Of a stretch of DNA of 10,545 bases, positions 9,855 through 10,545 are shown one piece after another. Under the pieces are notes generated by a model. That model saw nothing but the letters and a program-made list of their open reading frames with translations, ran no database searches and was not told the origin of the DNA. Location of the stretch: contig JAGWKJ010000060.1 in NCBI GenBank assembly GCA_028865375.1, positions 1 to 10,545 on the forward strand. Reading direction: 5' to 3'. The translations under genes were made by a program, and so were the position numbers. This DNA comes from Hyphomicrobiales bacterium. Lineage in GTDB: Bacteria > Pseudomonadota > Alphaproteobacteria > Rhizobiales > Beijerinckiaceae. Numbering within the stretch: the first letter of the stretch is position 1; every line of letters begins with the position of its first letter.

Positions 9855-9882
9855 TTGACGCGCCGGCCCGCGAGGGCGGCGC
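9855..9882 (+). promoter_or_regulatory. Hairpin with GCGA loop at the rpsQ-rplN (S10/spc) junction
   Basis: The stem pairs GCGCC (9860-9864) with GGCGC (9878-9882) and GCCC (9866-9869) with GGGC (9874-9877), with one unpaired G at 9865. It is closed by GCGA (9870-9873), a GNRA-type tetraloop. A TTGACG at 9855-9860 resembles a -35 element and overlaps its foot, but the sequence about 17 bases on is GC-rich and gives no credible -10. No T-run follows. In E. coli this is the border between the S10 and spc operons. A regulatory role is inferred from position. Confidence 0.4.
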
Positions 9883-9900
9883 AGCAGGGGTCCAGAAGCC

Positions 9901-10269
9901 ATGATCCAGATGCAGACGAACCTCGACGTCGCCGACAATTCCGGCGCGCGCCGGGTGATGTGCATCAAGGTGCTCGGCGGCTCGAAGCGCAAATACGCTT
10001 CGGTCGGCGACGTCATCGTCGTCTCCGTGAAGGAGGCGATCCCGCGCGGCAAGGTGAAGAAGGGCGACGTCATGAAGGCGGTCGTCGTGCGCACCGCCAA
10101 GGACATCCGCCGCGCCGACGGCTCGGTGATCCGCTTCGACGCCAACGCGGCGGTGCTGATCAACGCGCAGAAGGAGCCGGTGGGCACCCGCATCTTCGGG
10201 CCGGTCCCGCGCGAGCTGCGCGCGAAGAACCACATGAAGATCATCTCTCTCGCCCCCGAGGTGCTGTGA
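9901..10269 (+). CDS. rplN: 50S ribosomal protein L14
   Basis: L14 lies on the intersubunit face of the 50S subunit, forms a bridge to the 30S, and is the binding site of the silencing factor RsfS. The 122-residue product has exactly the usual length and pattern. It begins MIQMQTNLDVADNSGARRVMCIKVLGG, contains the KGDVMKAVVVRTAKDIRRADGS block and NAAVLINAQKEPVGTRIFGPVPRELR, and ends KIISLAPEVL. AGGGG at 9886-9890 gives a 10-base spacer to the ATG. It is the first gene of the spc group, and its TGA overlaps the rplX ATG by one base (TGATG), which supports translational coupling. Confidence 0.98.
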   Translation: MIQMQTNLDVADNSGARRVMCIKVLGGSKRKYASVGDVIVVSVKEAIPRGKVKKGDVMKAVVVRTAKDIRRADGSVIRFDANAAVLINAQKEPVGTRIFGPVPRELRAKNHMKIISLAPEVL

Positions 10270-10545
10270 TGGCGGCCAAGATCAAGAAGGGCGACAAGGT
10301 CGTCGTGCTCGCCGGCCGCGACCGCGGCAAGGAGGGCGTGGTGTCGATGGTCGACCCCGCCTCCGGCCGCGCGAAGGTGTCGGGCGTCCAGCTCGTGCGC
10401 CGCCACCGCCGCCAGACCGCGAACTCGGAGGCCGGCATCGTCTCGATGGAGGCGCCGATCGACCTGTCGAACCTCGCGGTGAAGGATCCCAAGACCGGCA
10501 AGCCGACCCGCGTCGGCTTCAAGACGCTCGACGACGGCCGCAAGG
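10269..10545 (+). CDS. rplX: 50S ribosomal protein L24 (partial, runs off window)
   Basis: L24 binds the 5' end of 23S rRNA and is an initiator of 50S assembly. The 92 residues visible contain the KOW motif at the N-terminus (KKGDKVVVLAGRDRGKEGVV, about 6-25). They go on through VQLVRRHRRQT and the SEAGIVSMEAPIDLSNLAV segment to KPTRVGFK, all typical of L24. The stop codon lies beyond the window; bacterial L24 is about 100-105 residues, so only about 10 residues should be missing. GAGGTG at 10258-10263, inside the end of rplN, is 5 bases before the ATG. The usual next gene, rplE, would lie just outside. Confidence 0.97.
   Translation, partial: MAAKIKKGDKVVVLAGRDRGKEGVVSMVDPASGRAKVSGVQLVRRHRRQTANSEAGIVSMEAPIDLSNLAVKDPKTGKPTRVGFKTLDDGRK

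Noticed and set aside
9855..9883. spc promoter with -35 TTGACG
   Set aside because: At 16-18 bases spacing only GC-rich sequence is found where a -10 should lie, so a promoter call is not supported.

Overview
This window is a core ribosomal-protein and translation-factor cluster: the str operon, the S10 operon and the first two genes of the spc operon, all on the + strand in canonical bacterial order. From left to right it holds a 354-base non-coding leader, then rpsL, rpsG, fusA, tuf | rpsJ, rplC, rplD, rplW, rplB, rpsS, rplV, rpsC, rplP, rpmC, rpsQ | rplN and rplX. The last gene is cut by the window edge.

The DNA is very GC-rich, with almost every third codon position G or C. The EF-G, EF-Tu, S3, S10 and L16 sequences read like those of Alphaproteobacteria. 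From remembered family sequences, Hyphomicrobiales (Rhizobiales) is the most likely order, but genus cannot be settled by eye. All complete genes are intact and near normal family length, and no frameshift, mobile element, tRNA or CRISPR array is visible.

Layout. Bases 1-354 carry no convincing gene and probably form the gap and leader between rpoC (presumably just outside the window) and rpsL. Bases 355-4564 hold the str genes with gaps of 18, 29 and 53 bases. A 76-base gap with two strong GC hairpins separates tuf from rpsJ. Bases 4641-9851 hold eleven S10-operon genes, mostly 2-44 bases apart, with one 4-base overlap (rplD/rplW). A 49-base gap with a GNRA-loop hairpin precedes rplN, which overlaps rplX by one base. 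Most genes have a recognisable Shine-Dalgarno sequence, often inside the end of the preceding gene, which suggests co-transcription and translational coupling.

Together the products build parts of both ribosomal subunits: the decoding centre and mRNA entry (S12, S3), the head (S7, S10, S19), the body (S17), the peptidyl-transferase surroundings (L2, L3, L16), the exit tunnel (L4, L22, L23, L29) and the subunit interface (L14). EF-G and EF-Tu run elongation on them. Nothing here looks like a new biological system. The points worth a second look are small: RNA structures in the intergenic gaps, the absence of an E. coli-type S7 control gap, and a few protein-level details.
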